Assembly (NCBI GenBank): GCA_027475525.1
Contig: JAMWFC010000138.1
Location: forward strand, 148,640-212,639
Length of the DNA: 64,000 nucleotides
Origin: Macrolepiota albuminosa
Taxonomy: Eukaryota > Basidiomycota > Agaricomycetes > Agaricales > Agaricaceae
Direction: 5' to 3'
The translations under genes were made by a program, and so were the position numbers. The first letter of the stretch is position 1; the number at the start of each line of letters is the position of its first letter. Positions 1 through 11,285 of this stretch are shown in pieces. The notes under the pieces were generated by a model. The model was not told the origin of the DNA. It ran no database searches and saw only the letters and a program-made list of their open reading frames with translations.

Positions 1-613
1 GACCTAGGCAGGGTACCAGCCTCTATCCTCTGACCCACTAATAGTCTGATGCGACCATGGTCGGCAACGTGAAGGCAAGCGTTTCAGCACAACGATTCAG
101 ATAGCGGAACAGTTCCTTGACATTGCTTCTGTCAGGTGTACAGGGATCGGAAGAGTTAGGTTCGAGAGGGGAGCACAGCTCGAAGCGCTTCATGATGAAT
201 ACAGGTCTCTTTTGACTAAACCGCATGCGCGTGCAATCGAATTCAAACCATCCGAATGACTGGAATTTGGCTATATACACTGACTGCGCAGAAGGAGTGC
301 GCTCACTCTATCGATTGACGGTACGCCAGAAAACAATAACCAGGATACCAATCCGTGGCACCACCAGATTCAGTTGCATGATTCCATGTGGAGGGAAGGT
401 TGTCGGCAGTTTTGGGCAAGAGCGAAAAAGCGGTCCTTGGAGCTGGGACGAGAAGAGTATCTCATATTCTACAACTCATTCATAGCCAGCGGCCTCGACG
501 TTAATGTGACAACAGGTTCTGCTGAAATAATATTTTGCTTGGGGCTGTCACACGTGACAGCTTCCTAGAGATTCTTCCATCGTTGCTAGACTTCATAAGA
601 AACATTACGGATA
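1..613. other. No assignable gene; short open frames only
   Basis: I could not assign a gene here. A plus-strand frame open from about 284 to 568 has a protein-like stretch (for example MWREGCRQFWARAKKRSLEL near 386-445) that could be the last exon of a gene lying mostly to the left of the window. A minus-strand frame at 38-280 also looks protein-like. Neither has an intact start, visible splice partners or a family I recognise. An in-frame TAA at 596-598 shows that neither joins the zinc-finger gene that starts at 614. Confidence 0.3.
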
Positions 614-1163
614 ATGTGGTGAATAAATGCGAAGCCTAGATATATCTTTACTGACCTTATCGATGGTGCATGGCAGCAAGCATATTCTTAACGCTCAGGT
701 CGCGATCCGAGCCCCGTGCTGTCAGAAGTGGTTTGACTGCCCAGAATGTCACGCTGAAGTGTCAGCGCATCGACTGAAGAAAACTCTCGAAATGATCTTT
801 ATGTGTAAAAAGTGCAAGAAAGCCTTCCGAAAGGACATGGCAACATATGAGGAGAGTGATGAGTACTGCCCTCATTGCGACAACCATTATGTGGGTTTCT
901 CTCGCAATAAAATTTGGATAACGAAGGCCATCGCTCATTCTAATTCTATTTTAGGTCATAGAAGCGAAAACTCCTCAAGCGATGCTCGGTGTCGAGGGTG
1001 AGGATGCAAGGATAGATTCAAGGTAAGCTGCACAGATGCAACACGACTTTGCGACTAAACCCCCCACGAAATTCGAAACAGAATGATAAAAGACGAGCGT
1101 ACCAGACAAGACCCCAAGAGTTCCATATTTATGCAGGATTTCTCAGATCGGGTAGGGATATGA
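614..1163 (+). CDS. CHY-type zinc-finger protein
   Basis: Four exons are proposed: 614-618, 677-890, 955-1022 and 1082-1163, giving 122 residues. The protein begins MCKHILNAQ and carries RAPCC, WFDCPECH, CKKCKKAFRKD and EYCPHCDNHYV, the ordered Cys/His pairs of the CHY zinc finger. It ends with the short conserved tail (EGEDARIDSR, then DERTRQDPKSSIF). Single-domain fungal members include yeast Hot13, a zinc-binding helper of the mitochondrial intermembrane-space import relay; a role in zinc handling or redox is inferred from that family only. The first exon codes for only Met plus two bases of Cys. I chose it because it restores the first zinc-ligand Cys; reading straight from an ATG at 627 or 663 would put Ser there. 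All three introns have GT..AG ends and are 58-64 nt long. Confidence 0.85.
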
Positions 1164-1588
1164 TGAGCTTGTCAATGTTGAATCTGACCATCGCCGTGCA
1201 CTACTAGAGTAAGTTCACTTTCAGTATGTTTCAGTGTCATTCAGCAAATTACTGAAATGTTACTGTTTTAGCATCACACTGTATTTCGTACCAATGCATA
1301 TTTCAACATTTCAGTTTTGACCATCTTATTTTCTCCTTGAAATCCTCGTCAGGCGTCTCGCTCCAAGACGTATCATACAGACTGAGCCCTGAGCCCTCTC
1401 TTAAGCTCTCCTCACTGCGTGGTGCTCTGGAAAAACTTCTCGGAGCTCCTTCACCACATCTCCGCTAATATCCTTCGTTCGTTTGCCTTCACAACCATCA
1501 AGGCCTCATTTTGGCGACGTAACTCACAGCGTAGTTCCTTGAAGTGTTATTCTAGATCTCGACTTCCTGCCTAACAGGGGCATGCACC

Positions 1589-3799
1589 ATGTCGACAGCT
1601 CGATACTTCGTCAATCTTCTCACTGCACTCTCTCTATCTCCCTCCCCCAAAGCACCCTCGCATCTTAAGCCCTCTTCCTCCCTCCTCGGTACAAGTTTCA
1701 TAGCGAACGATGCGAAGAGCTGTACTTCGAATGACTCGAGATGGCAATTTCCCCCATCACTTCCGGTAACAGTACCTCAGCCCCAGCAACCCGATCAGAA
1801 AATATCCACAATATACCGGTATAGGCAGCAGCAGGGGGTTAACCTAGGAAGTTGGTGAGTACATGCTGACGCTCGCAGATTCACTGTGACCGATATCTTT
1901 TCTCTCGACAGGTTCGTTCTCGAAGGCTGGATGCACCCTTCACTCTTCGCTTGCGCTAGCGGGCCCCAGTCTTCCGAATATGATTTCGCCTCCGGTTTCG
2001 GCTGGAACCAGACTCTGACCAAACTTGTTCTAGAGAATCACTGGGACACGTTCATTACTGAGCAAGATTTCGTATATCTCGCTTCCATCGGGATCAATAC
2101 CGTGAGACTTCCCATTGGGTATTGGAGTTTAGGGCCTGATGGTGGATGGATGGATGGTACACCTTTTGAAAGCGTGAAGGAGGTCTATACAGGCAGCTGG
2201 CCACGCGTTCTCAGAGCAATTGGCACTGCAGAGAAGTATGGTATAGGTATCCTCATCGATCTTCATGGTGCTCCCGGCAGTCAAAATGTACGTTATCCTT
2301 GTTCTCCATTCGAACCATGTAACTAATGAGTCTGATGTCTTGTAGGGGCAGTCTCACTCGGGTACGAGTGATGGGAAAGTGGGTCTCTTTGGTAATGAAT
2401 GTTACATGAATAAGACTACGGATATTCTCGCCTACCTGGCCAAGCAACTCGTCAACCGAAACAACGTAGTTGGTATCCAACTACTGAACGAACCAAATAA
2501 TGACGCTCGTCTTCCTGACTTTTGTGAGATTTCGCCCTTTGATTTCGGACGCATCACCACTCATAGCCCATCAATTCAGATGCCAAAACCATCGATGCTT
2601 TGCGAAGCATTTCTCCGGCCACGGAGAAATTCCCGTTTTATATCCATGATGCTTTTAATGTGAACCAATATGGCAACTTTGTCTCTGATCGCACGGATTT
2701 CGTTGTGGAGGATCATCATTCTTACTTTGTCTACACACCATCTGACCAGTCGGCGTCTGCAACGTCTCACACAAACGATATCAACTCGGGCGTTCTCAAG
2801 TCTCTAACATCAACGTCTGAGCTTGGACGACGCAATATGATCATCGGAGAGTGGAGTTGTGCATTGACTCCCCAGAGTCTTTCCATGGAAAATCATCCTT
2901 CTGATTCTCAACGAACGTTTTGCGAGGGACAGATGAACATTTACTCCGAAGCGGCTGCTGGCTGGACTTTTTGGAGCTACAGTAAGGAGGACTGTGGTGA
3001 TGACGGAGGGTGGTGTTTCCGCAAAGCAGTCGGAACGAATCTTCCTTCCACTTTCTATTCCTTCCCGCAGTCACAATCCAACAATACCGCTGCAACCCTT
3101 CTTCGAACGTCAATGATCGCCGGCAGTTCTTCTAGCAACGACTTGGATCCTATTCTTGGATGCATCAGGCCAGCCTCGTCGCCCAGCCTTCCCACTATCG
3201 CTGCCAATCAGGTTAACAGCAATCTGACTTTCACAAACATTTCAACCATCGAGATCCCTCCGCAGACAGACGAATCTGCCCCTGATAATTCAGCGATTTC
3301 TCCAGGGAATCCCAGCTTCCTTCAACAACCCCCAATGTCTGCAGAATCAAATCCTCTGAAGAAACGTTCCAATCCTCTTGGCCACCTATCCAAATCATCA
3401 TTCTTTGGCAGAGGTCGTCGTCATCACAGGATTATTCAATATCGCCAGCGTCGACAAGCCCAACCTACCGATTCAGAGGGTATTCAATCACCGCAAACAA
3501 TTTCCGACGATCCGTATTTGCATATGACAGCTTCACAGAAATCCATTGCCCGCGGCTATGCAGATGGTTTCAGTACGGCCAAGGTTTTCGCACAGAATGG
3601 GCTTAGCAAGCTAGGATTCAGAGGACAGTACATTCGGGACCACTACGACGAACTCCTGAAGGATAGCTCCAATGGAATGTCTAGTGACGCCGCCAATCGT
3701 GACCAGTACTCCACCTGGTTTTTGAAGGGGTTGAAAGATGCGGAGGCACAAATCTCGGCATTTCTTAATGGTCAGCCCGTTGTGTATCCCGACCCCTGA
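1589..3799 (+). CDS. Exo-beta-1,3-glucanase (GH5)
   Basis: Exons 1589-1854, 1912-2287, 2346-2523 and 2580-3799 encode 679 residues. The GH5 catalytic domain spans roughly residues 84-430. It has the entry motif GVNLGSWFVLEGW, the acid/base Glu in LLNEPNND (about residue 263) and the nucleophile Glu in IIGEWSC (about residue 364). The family splits terminal glucose from beta-1,3-glucan and serves in wall remodelling or in digesting glucans outside the cell. A long Ser/Pro/Asn-rich linker follows, then a basic stretch and a conserved helical tail (residues about 580-679) rich in Gly, Tyr and Asp, which I believe accompanies this enzyme in other basidiomycetes. The N-terminus is only weakly hydrophobic, so secretion is less clear than for the GH3 genes. 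The start has a CACCATG context. Confidence in family is high and in exact exon ends good. Confidence 0.92.
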
Positions 3800-4478
3800 G
3801 GATCTTTCGTTATCTACAATTGGTGCATGGCCATGCCTTATATCTATCTGAAGTACCGTTGATCTTCGCCTCGCATCTCTGATGACAGATACAGATTATA
3901 TGTCGTCATCTCGACAGTATCATGACCGTCGTGCATGGTGCGTCACCGTAACAAGCGAGGTTTGAGTGTTCCCCGGCATCATCACTGTTCCGCTGTCTCT
4001 TTCCAGTAATATTAATGGGTATACATCGTACATGTTATAACTGGGCGCATGAAGTTCGCCATAAATGCATGTGGGACGTGAGAAAGTTGCCAAAAACGGA
4101 TTGACACAAGATTGACAGTGACAATTGGATTTCGAACGCTGTCGTCGATGTTGTTGCATCGTGAACCCCTAAAGTATTTGTGTGAGTCCATCAGTGTTGC
4201 TTTCCTCCAAATAAGCAGTTATCACGCTGCGTGGCGCAGGATCCCTTGGATCTTCTTTCTTACGACAGCGATTCCAAGTCGGGTTGTGGCTCGATGGGAG
4301 TACTGGCTAGATCTCCATCTTGAGTGAATGCTTTCATACTCAGGTGACTCCCTGCTCCAGCCATGGCTCTGGTAAGATCACAATGACATCCGACTCCATG
4401 ACATCAGTAGCAGCTCAGCGTTGCGTACACATATACCATCCTATCAGCAGGGATCGCACCACTCTCTGCACACCGTAC

Positions 4479-5393
4479 ATGAAAGGATAGGTCGCTGTTG
4501 TCGCGGGTGGTGGAACCGGTATTGGTCTCATGGCTGCTCAGGCTCTCGCTGACAACGGTGCACGTGTGTTCTTGGTCCTTAGTTTCTATCCTCCCATTTT
4601 TCCAGCTAATATCATCGTACTACCTTTCCGACCCTCTGGTTCCTCCCAGACATTGTTGGGTGTCGCCTCGACACACTCGAACAAGCTGCCAGGGTCCATA
4701 GTTCTGAACTTGCACACCCCGAGGGAAAACTGATGCTGATGTGACTGACAAATCGTCTCCGAGATATCTCAAAAAGGAAGAGCACGTCGACTTGCTCATC
4801 AACAGTGCAGGCATCGCCAAAAATTAGGTTCAATGTCGAGCTGGGAAATGGGAACTCGCGCTGGCGCTCTCCCAAGAAAATCTGGGGGTTTGGGAAGACT
4901 CGTACCGGATGAATGTGACTTCGTGGGGTATCTCATCAATACTTAATCGCGAATGGCCGGTTTGGGTTTCTCTAGATACTTCTACGTCTATCCTGCTCTC
5001 CTCTCTGCCTCCACCGCAAAACGCTACGGTCACTCAGCCGGCATCATGAATATCTCATCAATCTCCGGTATACCCGCCCCAGTCAATCCCAGTTCGCCTC
5101 CAATACCTCCAACGCAGCAGTCATCCAACCCAACGCATTGCTGGCACAAGAATTCTCGCGCGCTGGAGTCAATGTCCGTGCCAACTCCATCGCTCCCGAA
5201 TTATTTCAAACGAGCTTACGGTAGGACGATCGGATGGGGTTAATAAGAGTAAGATCGAGGGGTTTGGGGTGAAGATCCCAGCTGGAAGATCTGGAAAGGA
5301 CGAGGATGTCACGCAGGCGGTGTTGTTGCTGGCTGCAAACAATGATGTGACTGGACGACTCTGATTGTTGATGGAGGATTAATTCCTGAATAG
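4479..5393 (+). pseudogene. Short-chain dehydrogenase/reductase pseudogene
   Basis: Pieces of a classical SDR occur in order but in shifting frames. The nucleotide-binding glycine motif (VAVVAGGGTGIG) starts at 4491, right after MKG and a TAG stop at 4488-4490 where family members have Lys. Then come a helix and strand (LDTLEQAARVHSSELAH), ADVTDKSS, LLINSAG near 4793, ISSISG near 5053, the active-site segment near 5095, and VNVRANSIAPELFQ. The end reads TLIVDGGLIPE before a TAG at 5391-5393. There are several frameshifts and stops. The catalytic Tyr-x3-Lys is also gone: the segment reads SNTSN where the family has YNTSK. The gene is therefore dead by several separate lesions. It lies between the glucanase and the GH3 pair with no sign of joint function. 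Confidence 0.85.
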
Positions 5394-5552
5394 CAAAGAC
5401 TAGTTCTCTCGACTCGTTTGTGTGTTTCAATAGGGCATGGGATTGTTCCTTTCCCCAGACACAAATCATGCCATAACCAAGTAGTTAGCACACAGGCAAT
5501 ACAATCGATTCATATTCTCGATACATTGAGCACGGAACAAGTCAGAGCCCAA

Positions 5553-8042
5553 CTAGTCATGTTGTGGCCAAGCGATGATTCTTGTTTTTCTCCCGGTTAA
5601 CGTGAATGATTGCTTTGCCAAACCTGAGCCGACATCTACCCAAAGTTCGTAGTTTCCGGGGTATAGCACACTATCCCCATTCGACTCGACACGAGCGATA
5701 GAGCCAAGGGTTACATTCAGTGTCAATGTGTGCACCTGGCCAGGAGACAGGTTTTTCGCGCGTGCGTACGAAACCAGCTGTTTGAGAGGAGCAGGGGAGG
5801 GTCCTGCTGTAGTGCGCAAGAAAAGGAGTGCGACGTAGTCGGAGGACGCTTTCCCAGTATTGTGAACGTTCAACTTGAAGGAATCGAGTAAACCCAGATC
5901 AAGATGAGGTGATGTCTTGGCGTAGGAGACAAGGGTTGAGATGCTGTACGACGGTTTGGGTATACCGTTTTTGAACCAAGAAACATGAAATGTGGTGTAG
6001 TGTAGTCCGAACCCAAATTCAAACACCGGCGTACCAGTGTACCATTTGTACGTTCGTCCTGGAGAGCCAGAAATAGAGTCGGGTCGGAGGTTCATATTCG
6101 TCATAGGAACTTGGGATACGTATGAAGCGGGATATTGCGTAATGGGAAGTCGACCTGCCGGGGATCTTTTTCCTGTAATGATGTCAACAATAGCCTGGCC
6201 ACCACTTTGGCCAGGATAGCCCGCCCACAGTAACCCTTTCACCTGAGTTTCCCATATTCAGAATTGTTCACTAGATGAAGCGGGGATGCGAAAGGCTTAC
6301 TGATTCACTAGCTGCCAGGGCTGAATCATCCACTTGCCCACCGCCCATTTGAACGACGATTAAAGGCTTCCCAGTAGACTCAAGCGCAGAAATTAATTGA
6401 AACTGGTTGTCAGGCCAGGAAATATCAACGCGATCCTTTCCTTCGGCCTCAACTTCATTGTCGATACCACCCAAATAAATGACGACGTCCGCACGAGCCG
6501 CAATGGCAAGCGCATCTCGAGTCCCATTAACCACATCGCTCAAAATATTCGTCCCGATGGAGTATGTCACGTTGAAGCGTGTCGACCGGAAAGCTTGGAA
6601 AGGACTGATCAAAAATGGTGCTCTGCCATTGTAATTGCCTTGCATTTGAGCGGTCGTGTTGAAGAGTGGCCCAATAAGTGCGATGTTATGTACGTCAGTG
6701 CTGAGAGGAAGGATCCCTGTGTTTTTGAGGAGGACGATGCCCTCCACGGCAGCAGTGTATGCGAGGGTTTGTGCTTTTGGGGTGTTAACGTCTTTCCATG
6801 TCAATTGGCGATAAGGTTGAAATGAAGGGGAATCGAAATACCCTAACCTGCGCAAGAAAATGAGATTGGACGATTTGAAGACATTCTTATTTATCGAGCA
6901 ACGAACCTAACCAAAGAGGCATATTGGCGCACGAGGGCAGTTTGAATATGAGAGATCGTGATGAGTTTTTGGTCAATTGCCTCCCCAAGATGATTGGAGA
7001 AAACTGTTCCGCAATCAATGTCAGTCCCTGCTTTCAACGCAACAGCGCTGGCATGGGCCAACGAAGTCGAGTACTTGTGATCATTGTGAATAACGCCAAC
7101 AGCACCGCAGTCCGAAACGATCCACGTTTCGTTCCCGAGTCCATAAAATTCTCGAATGACACGCTGAAGCAAATAAGGACTCGCACAGGATGGAATACCG
7201 TTGACCGAATTATAACTGCACATGACCGAGGCCACTTTGGCATCACGCACGCAAGATTGGAAGGGTGGGGAATAGTACTCTGCCAAATCCTGTTGGGTGA
7301 CGATGGCGTCAAAGTTGAAACGGTTGATTCCTCCCCAATCTTCGAGGTCGTATGCGGCAAAGTGCTTGCAATCAGCAGCAGTCTTGAGGTACGGTTTGGG
7401 ATCAACACCGCCTTGCAGTCCAGTAACGAGGCTGTAGACATAGCGGGAGAGATGATAAGGATCTTCCCCAGGCGTCTCTTGTCCACGACCCCAACGGGGA
7501 TCCTTGAATGGATTAATGTTGGGTGTCCAAAAGTCTAGACCCCCATGGCCAAAATTATTGAAAGCACGAGCCTCGGTGCTCACAATATCGGCGACAGAAT
7601 GCACTAACTCGTCATCGAAAGTTGCACCCATCAATATGGGCTGGGGAAAGGAGGTCGCGTGACTGAAGTCGGAATTTGGAGGATCGAACCAGACGCCTGG
7701 ACTCCAAGCGACTCCATGCTAGAACAAAACATGAGACTCAGGCTTGAAACTACGCGTTTGTAATGTGAGAGGACGTACAAGCGCCTCATTCCACCAATTA
7801 TACGCAGGGAGTCCAAGCCGTTGCACGCCAGGAGAGGCATGGACGGAGTTGTTTATCAGCTCTTCCACGGTGAACTCGGAGACGAGGGCCTTTGCGCGGT
7901 CTAAGTAATGAACCGACGAATCACACACCAAATTAGACGCCAGAGGACCACCTGTGCAATCAGGGAATCCGGCGAATGAAAGGGCTACATAAGTAGGTAT
8001 AATTAGAAGTCGTACCCTTGGGAGTAAACAAAGGCAGTGCAT
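5553..8042 (-). CDS. GH3 beta-xylosidase, copy 1
   Basis: Minus-strand exons 8042-7779, 7718-6907, 6847-6301 and 6242-5553 give 770 residues. GH3 features appear in order: GFPDCTGGPL just after the signal peptide, PAYNWWNEALHGVAW, NPFKDPRWGRGQETPGEDPY, KHFAAYDLE, and the nucleophile Asp in WIVSDCGAVG. The second alpha/beta domain follows with LLKNTGILPL and WAGYPGQSGG, then AGRLPITQYP and a C-terminal fibronectin-III-like domain. Enzymes with this motif set remove xylose from the non-reducing end of xylo-oligosaccharides. I prefer the ATG at 8042 because it yields a normal signal peptide (MHCLCLLP..., cleaved near SFA); the upstream in-frame ATG at 8090 would add 16 residues before it. All three introns are 58-60 nt. 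Its close relative starts 690 bp away on the other strand. Confidence 0.93.
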
Positions 8043-8730
8043 ACCATGATAATGCGATAATGGCACTTGGAAGACAGAAATGCCTTGCATAAGGACGAAG
8101 GCCTGTATTCAGGCTGGGGTTCCAAGGTTGAACAAGGTGGTTGTGGAGGAGATTCTCACATCGCGGGTCGCGGGTCGCGTGATGGCGCAACTGTCCCTGA
8201 CGAATTCATTTATTCAATGTTACATAATTATGTCACAATTAATCTATATGATCTATTTAATTTGTTCGCCTTGTTATCACGTGGCAGTTCAACGGAGTGG
8301 CTGTGGATATGTACTTTCGCCTTGAGACTCGCTTGGACAATGTAGTGGAACAATTGGAGACGGAGGTTCGGAATCCCCTGACCGGTCGGACCCGGGCCTC
8401 GAGGACGCTTGAATAGCGGATGCAAACTTGCTGACAGGAACATCGTTGACGGCACCTACGGCACAGGGGCCTTCGGGATTACCCCAGGATCGCCTCAACT
8501 GTCGCGACATTCGCCTGCCATAAGTGAGCATCGTGGGTGAGATGGATGGGTATTTTCTGCTTTCTGTTCGACACCGACATCTCTCGCTTTGATTCCGCGT
8601 TGTGTATTGTGTATTCAGGGCGGTGCCACTAGTAACTACCTGGCCAGGCTGGCGCTTCTGCAAGCAGCGCGCAGAGTGAAGGGAATCATCCTCAAGACCA
8701 ACGGTCCGTCATCGAGGACATCCAGTGGAT
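8043..8730. promoter_or_regulatory. Shared divergent promoter region of two beta-xylosidases
   Basis: About 690 bp separate the start codons of the two head-to-head GH3 genes, so both promoters must lie here or overlap each other. The stretch at 8200-8270 is AT-rich and the rest is mixed. I do not identify a regulator site with confidence. Joint induction by xylan breakdown products is an inference from gene layout only. Confidence 0.4.
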
Positions 8731-11285
8731 ATGCCCTCCGTCGTCTGGCTCCTGTCTCTACTACTTTGGACCGGCCCTTGTACGTACTAAATTTATGCAA
8801 GTCCACTTGATCTCAACAACGCCCACAAACACTTCTCTTCAGCCATGATCATCGCTACCTCCCCGGCTTTCCCGGATTGTTCGAATGGACCACTTTCCTC
8901 CAACCTCGTATGCAATTCTTCAGCCAACTACTTTGACCGCGCCAAAGCTCTTGTGGCCGCGCTTACCATCGAGGAAATAATAAACAACACCGCTAATGGT
9001 GCTCCTGGTGTCCCTCGTCTTGGAATTCCCCGTACCAATGGTGGAGCGAGGCTTTGGTGCGTCGTATTTTATGTTGATACACTTCTGGGAAGGGTTGTGA
9101 AAAGTTCTACTTTTAGCACGGTGTTGCAGGGAGCCCAGGGGTCACATTCAATGGAACCCCAGGCACAAACTTTTGTTCCGCTACCTCATTTCCGCAACCA
9201 ATCTTGATGAGTGCGGCGTTCGATGACGATTTGATTTATCAAGTTGCTCAGGTGGTCAGCACTGAAGCTCGCGCTTTCAATAACGAAGGACTCGCTGGAT
9301 TGGACTATTTCACTCCGAATATCAACCCATTCAAGGATCCGCGGTGGGGTCGCGGACAGGAAACTCCGGGGGAGGATCCGTACCATATCTCGCGCTATGT
9401 GTATCAACTTATCATCGGGTTACAAGGTGGCCTCAACCCACAACCTTATTTGAAAATTGCCGCCGATTGCAAGCACTTTGTTGCATACGATCTTGAATAT
9501 TGGTACGGATTTAGTCGCTTTAACTTCGATGCCAACGTCACCCTGCAAGACCTGGCCGAATACTATACACCTTCCTTCCAATCTTGTGTTCGTGACGCCA
9601 AAGCTGTTTCTGCCATGTGCAGCTATAACTCCATGAATGGTCTCCCTACCTGCGCAAATTCGTACCTCCTCCAAACTATTATACGCGATTTCTATGGACT
9701 CGGGGAAAACCAGTGGATTGTTAGCGACTGCGATGCAGTGGACACGATCGTTTCGGGTCACAATTTCACGACCTCACTTGCCAACGCGTCTGCGCTTGCT
9801 TTGAAGGCTGGAACAGACCTCGACTGCGGTACTGCGTATGCTCAGAATCTTGGTCAAGCTCTAAATCAATCCCTTGTAAGCCAAGCGGATATTGAGACTG
9901 CCCTAACCCGTTTATATGCTTCGTTGGTTAGGTATGCCGGTCGATATGATGCCTGGTTTGATTCTGAATGGATACGTAGATTGGGATATTTTGACCCAGC
10001 CTCTTCCCAACCCTACCGGAAATTAGGATGGGACAACGTGAATACACCAGAGGCTCAAGCCCTTGCATTCACCGTTGCCACAGAAGGGATGGTTCTTCTC
10101 AAAAACTCTGGCATTCTCCCTCTATCAAGAGGTACTCGCACGATTGCTGTCATTGGGCCCATGATGAACGCCACGACTCAGATGCAAGGCAATTACCAAG
10201 GCACTTCGCCTTTCCTCACTAGTCCTCTCTTAGCATTCCAATCGTTAGGTTTTGGATTTAACGTGCTGTCGGCGCAGGGAACTGGGATCACGAGTGATAT
10301 TGACGGTGGAATTACGACTGCACTTGCTGCAGCCACCTCGTCAGACGTTGTGATTTACATTGGGGGGATAGACAATTCGGTAGAAGCGGAGGGTTTGGAT
10401 CGGACGAACATCACTTGGCCAGACAATCAGCTGAACCTGTTGGCACAACTCATTGCGACGGGGAAACCTCTGATTGTCGTTCAGATGGGAGGTGGTCAAT
10501 TAGACGATACGTCGCTAGTCCAAAGTGATGCTGTGAGTGTCTGAAACGATGTTTGGAAACCGGACAAGGTTCGATCACCCTGAGATGTTTAGGTAAAAGC
10601 TATTCTGTGGGCTGGATACCCTGGCCAGAGTGGCGGCATAGCCATCGCGCATCTCATTGTAGGCTTGAAGGCACCTGCGGGCAGGCTTCCGATCACGCAA
10701 TACCCGGGCAATTACGTGAACCAAATTCCCATGACTAACATGAAGCTCCGACCCGACTCATCAACTAATTCCCCTGGCCGTACGTATAAGTGGTACGGCG
10801 GCACACCAGTGTTCGAATTTGGCTTTGGGCTCCATTATACCACTTTCGATGTCTCTTGGGATAATAATGGTGCTCCAAAATCGACGTACAGTATTTCGTC
10901 CCTTATCTCGGCTGCGGGAAACGTGAAATATCAGGACCTTGCCTTGCTCGGGTCCTTCTCTTTGGACGTAATGAACACGGGCAACGTTACATCCGATTAT
11001 GTAGCCCTCGTTTTCATGCAAACGAGCGCAGGACCCTCCCCCGCTCCGCTCAAACAGCTCGTGTCTTATGCGCGGGCTCAAAATATATCGCCTGGTCAAA
11101 CGCAGACTTTGTCGCTCAATATTACGCTAGGTTCGTTGGCTCGAGTTGAGCAGAACGGTGATAGTAACCTGTACCCTGGGTCTTACGACCTTTGGGTTGA
11201 TACCACACCAAATCGGATGGCTAACACTTCTTTTACTTTGACTGGAGATAGGACCCGGGTCATTGCATGGCCCCAGCCAAGTTAA
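8731..11285 (+). CDS. GH3 beta-xylosidase, copy 2, with a one-base frameshift
   Basis: Exons 8731-8779, 8843-9056, 9117-9931, 9980-10532 and 10593-11285 match copy 1 closely (GLDYFTPNINPFKDPRWGRG, nucleophile Asp in WIVSDCDAVD, AGRLPITQYP, FGFGLHYTTF). The first short exon supplies a signal peptide (MPSVVWLLSLLLW) and splices in phase to SMIIATSPAFPDC. In exon 2 the frame breaks: after GIP (codon at 9028-9030) only two bases precede the codons for Tyr-Gln-Trp-Trp, where copy 1 has Pro-Ala-Tyr-Asn-Trp-Trp. One base is therefore missing near 9031. Everything downstream is intact to the stop, so this is either a very young pseudogene or a base-call error; total exon length is 2324 nt, one short of a multiple of three. 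The 48-nt intron at 9932-9979 is itself open in frame. It would be a secreted xylosidase like copy 1. Confidence 0.88.

Noticed and set aside
627..1001. Unspliced frame as the CHY zinc-finger protein
   Set aside because: It replaces the first Cys by Ser and reads through a clear intron at 891-954, losing the conserved tail.
6397..7538. Plus-strand frames of 142 and 204 codons inside beta-xylosidase copy 1
   Set aside because: Antisense to the clearly conserved GH3 exons; no start context, no motif.
8042..8090. Upstream ATG at 8090 as the start of beta-xylosidase copy 1
   Set aside because: It would put 16 polar residues before the hydrophobic core and spoil the signal peptide; the ATG at 8042 gives a normal one.
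9186..9761. Long minus-strand frames inside beta-xylosidase copy 2
   Set aside because: They are antisense shadows of a conserved coding exon and carry no family motif.
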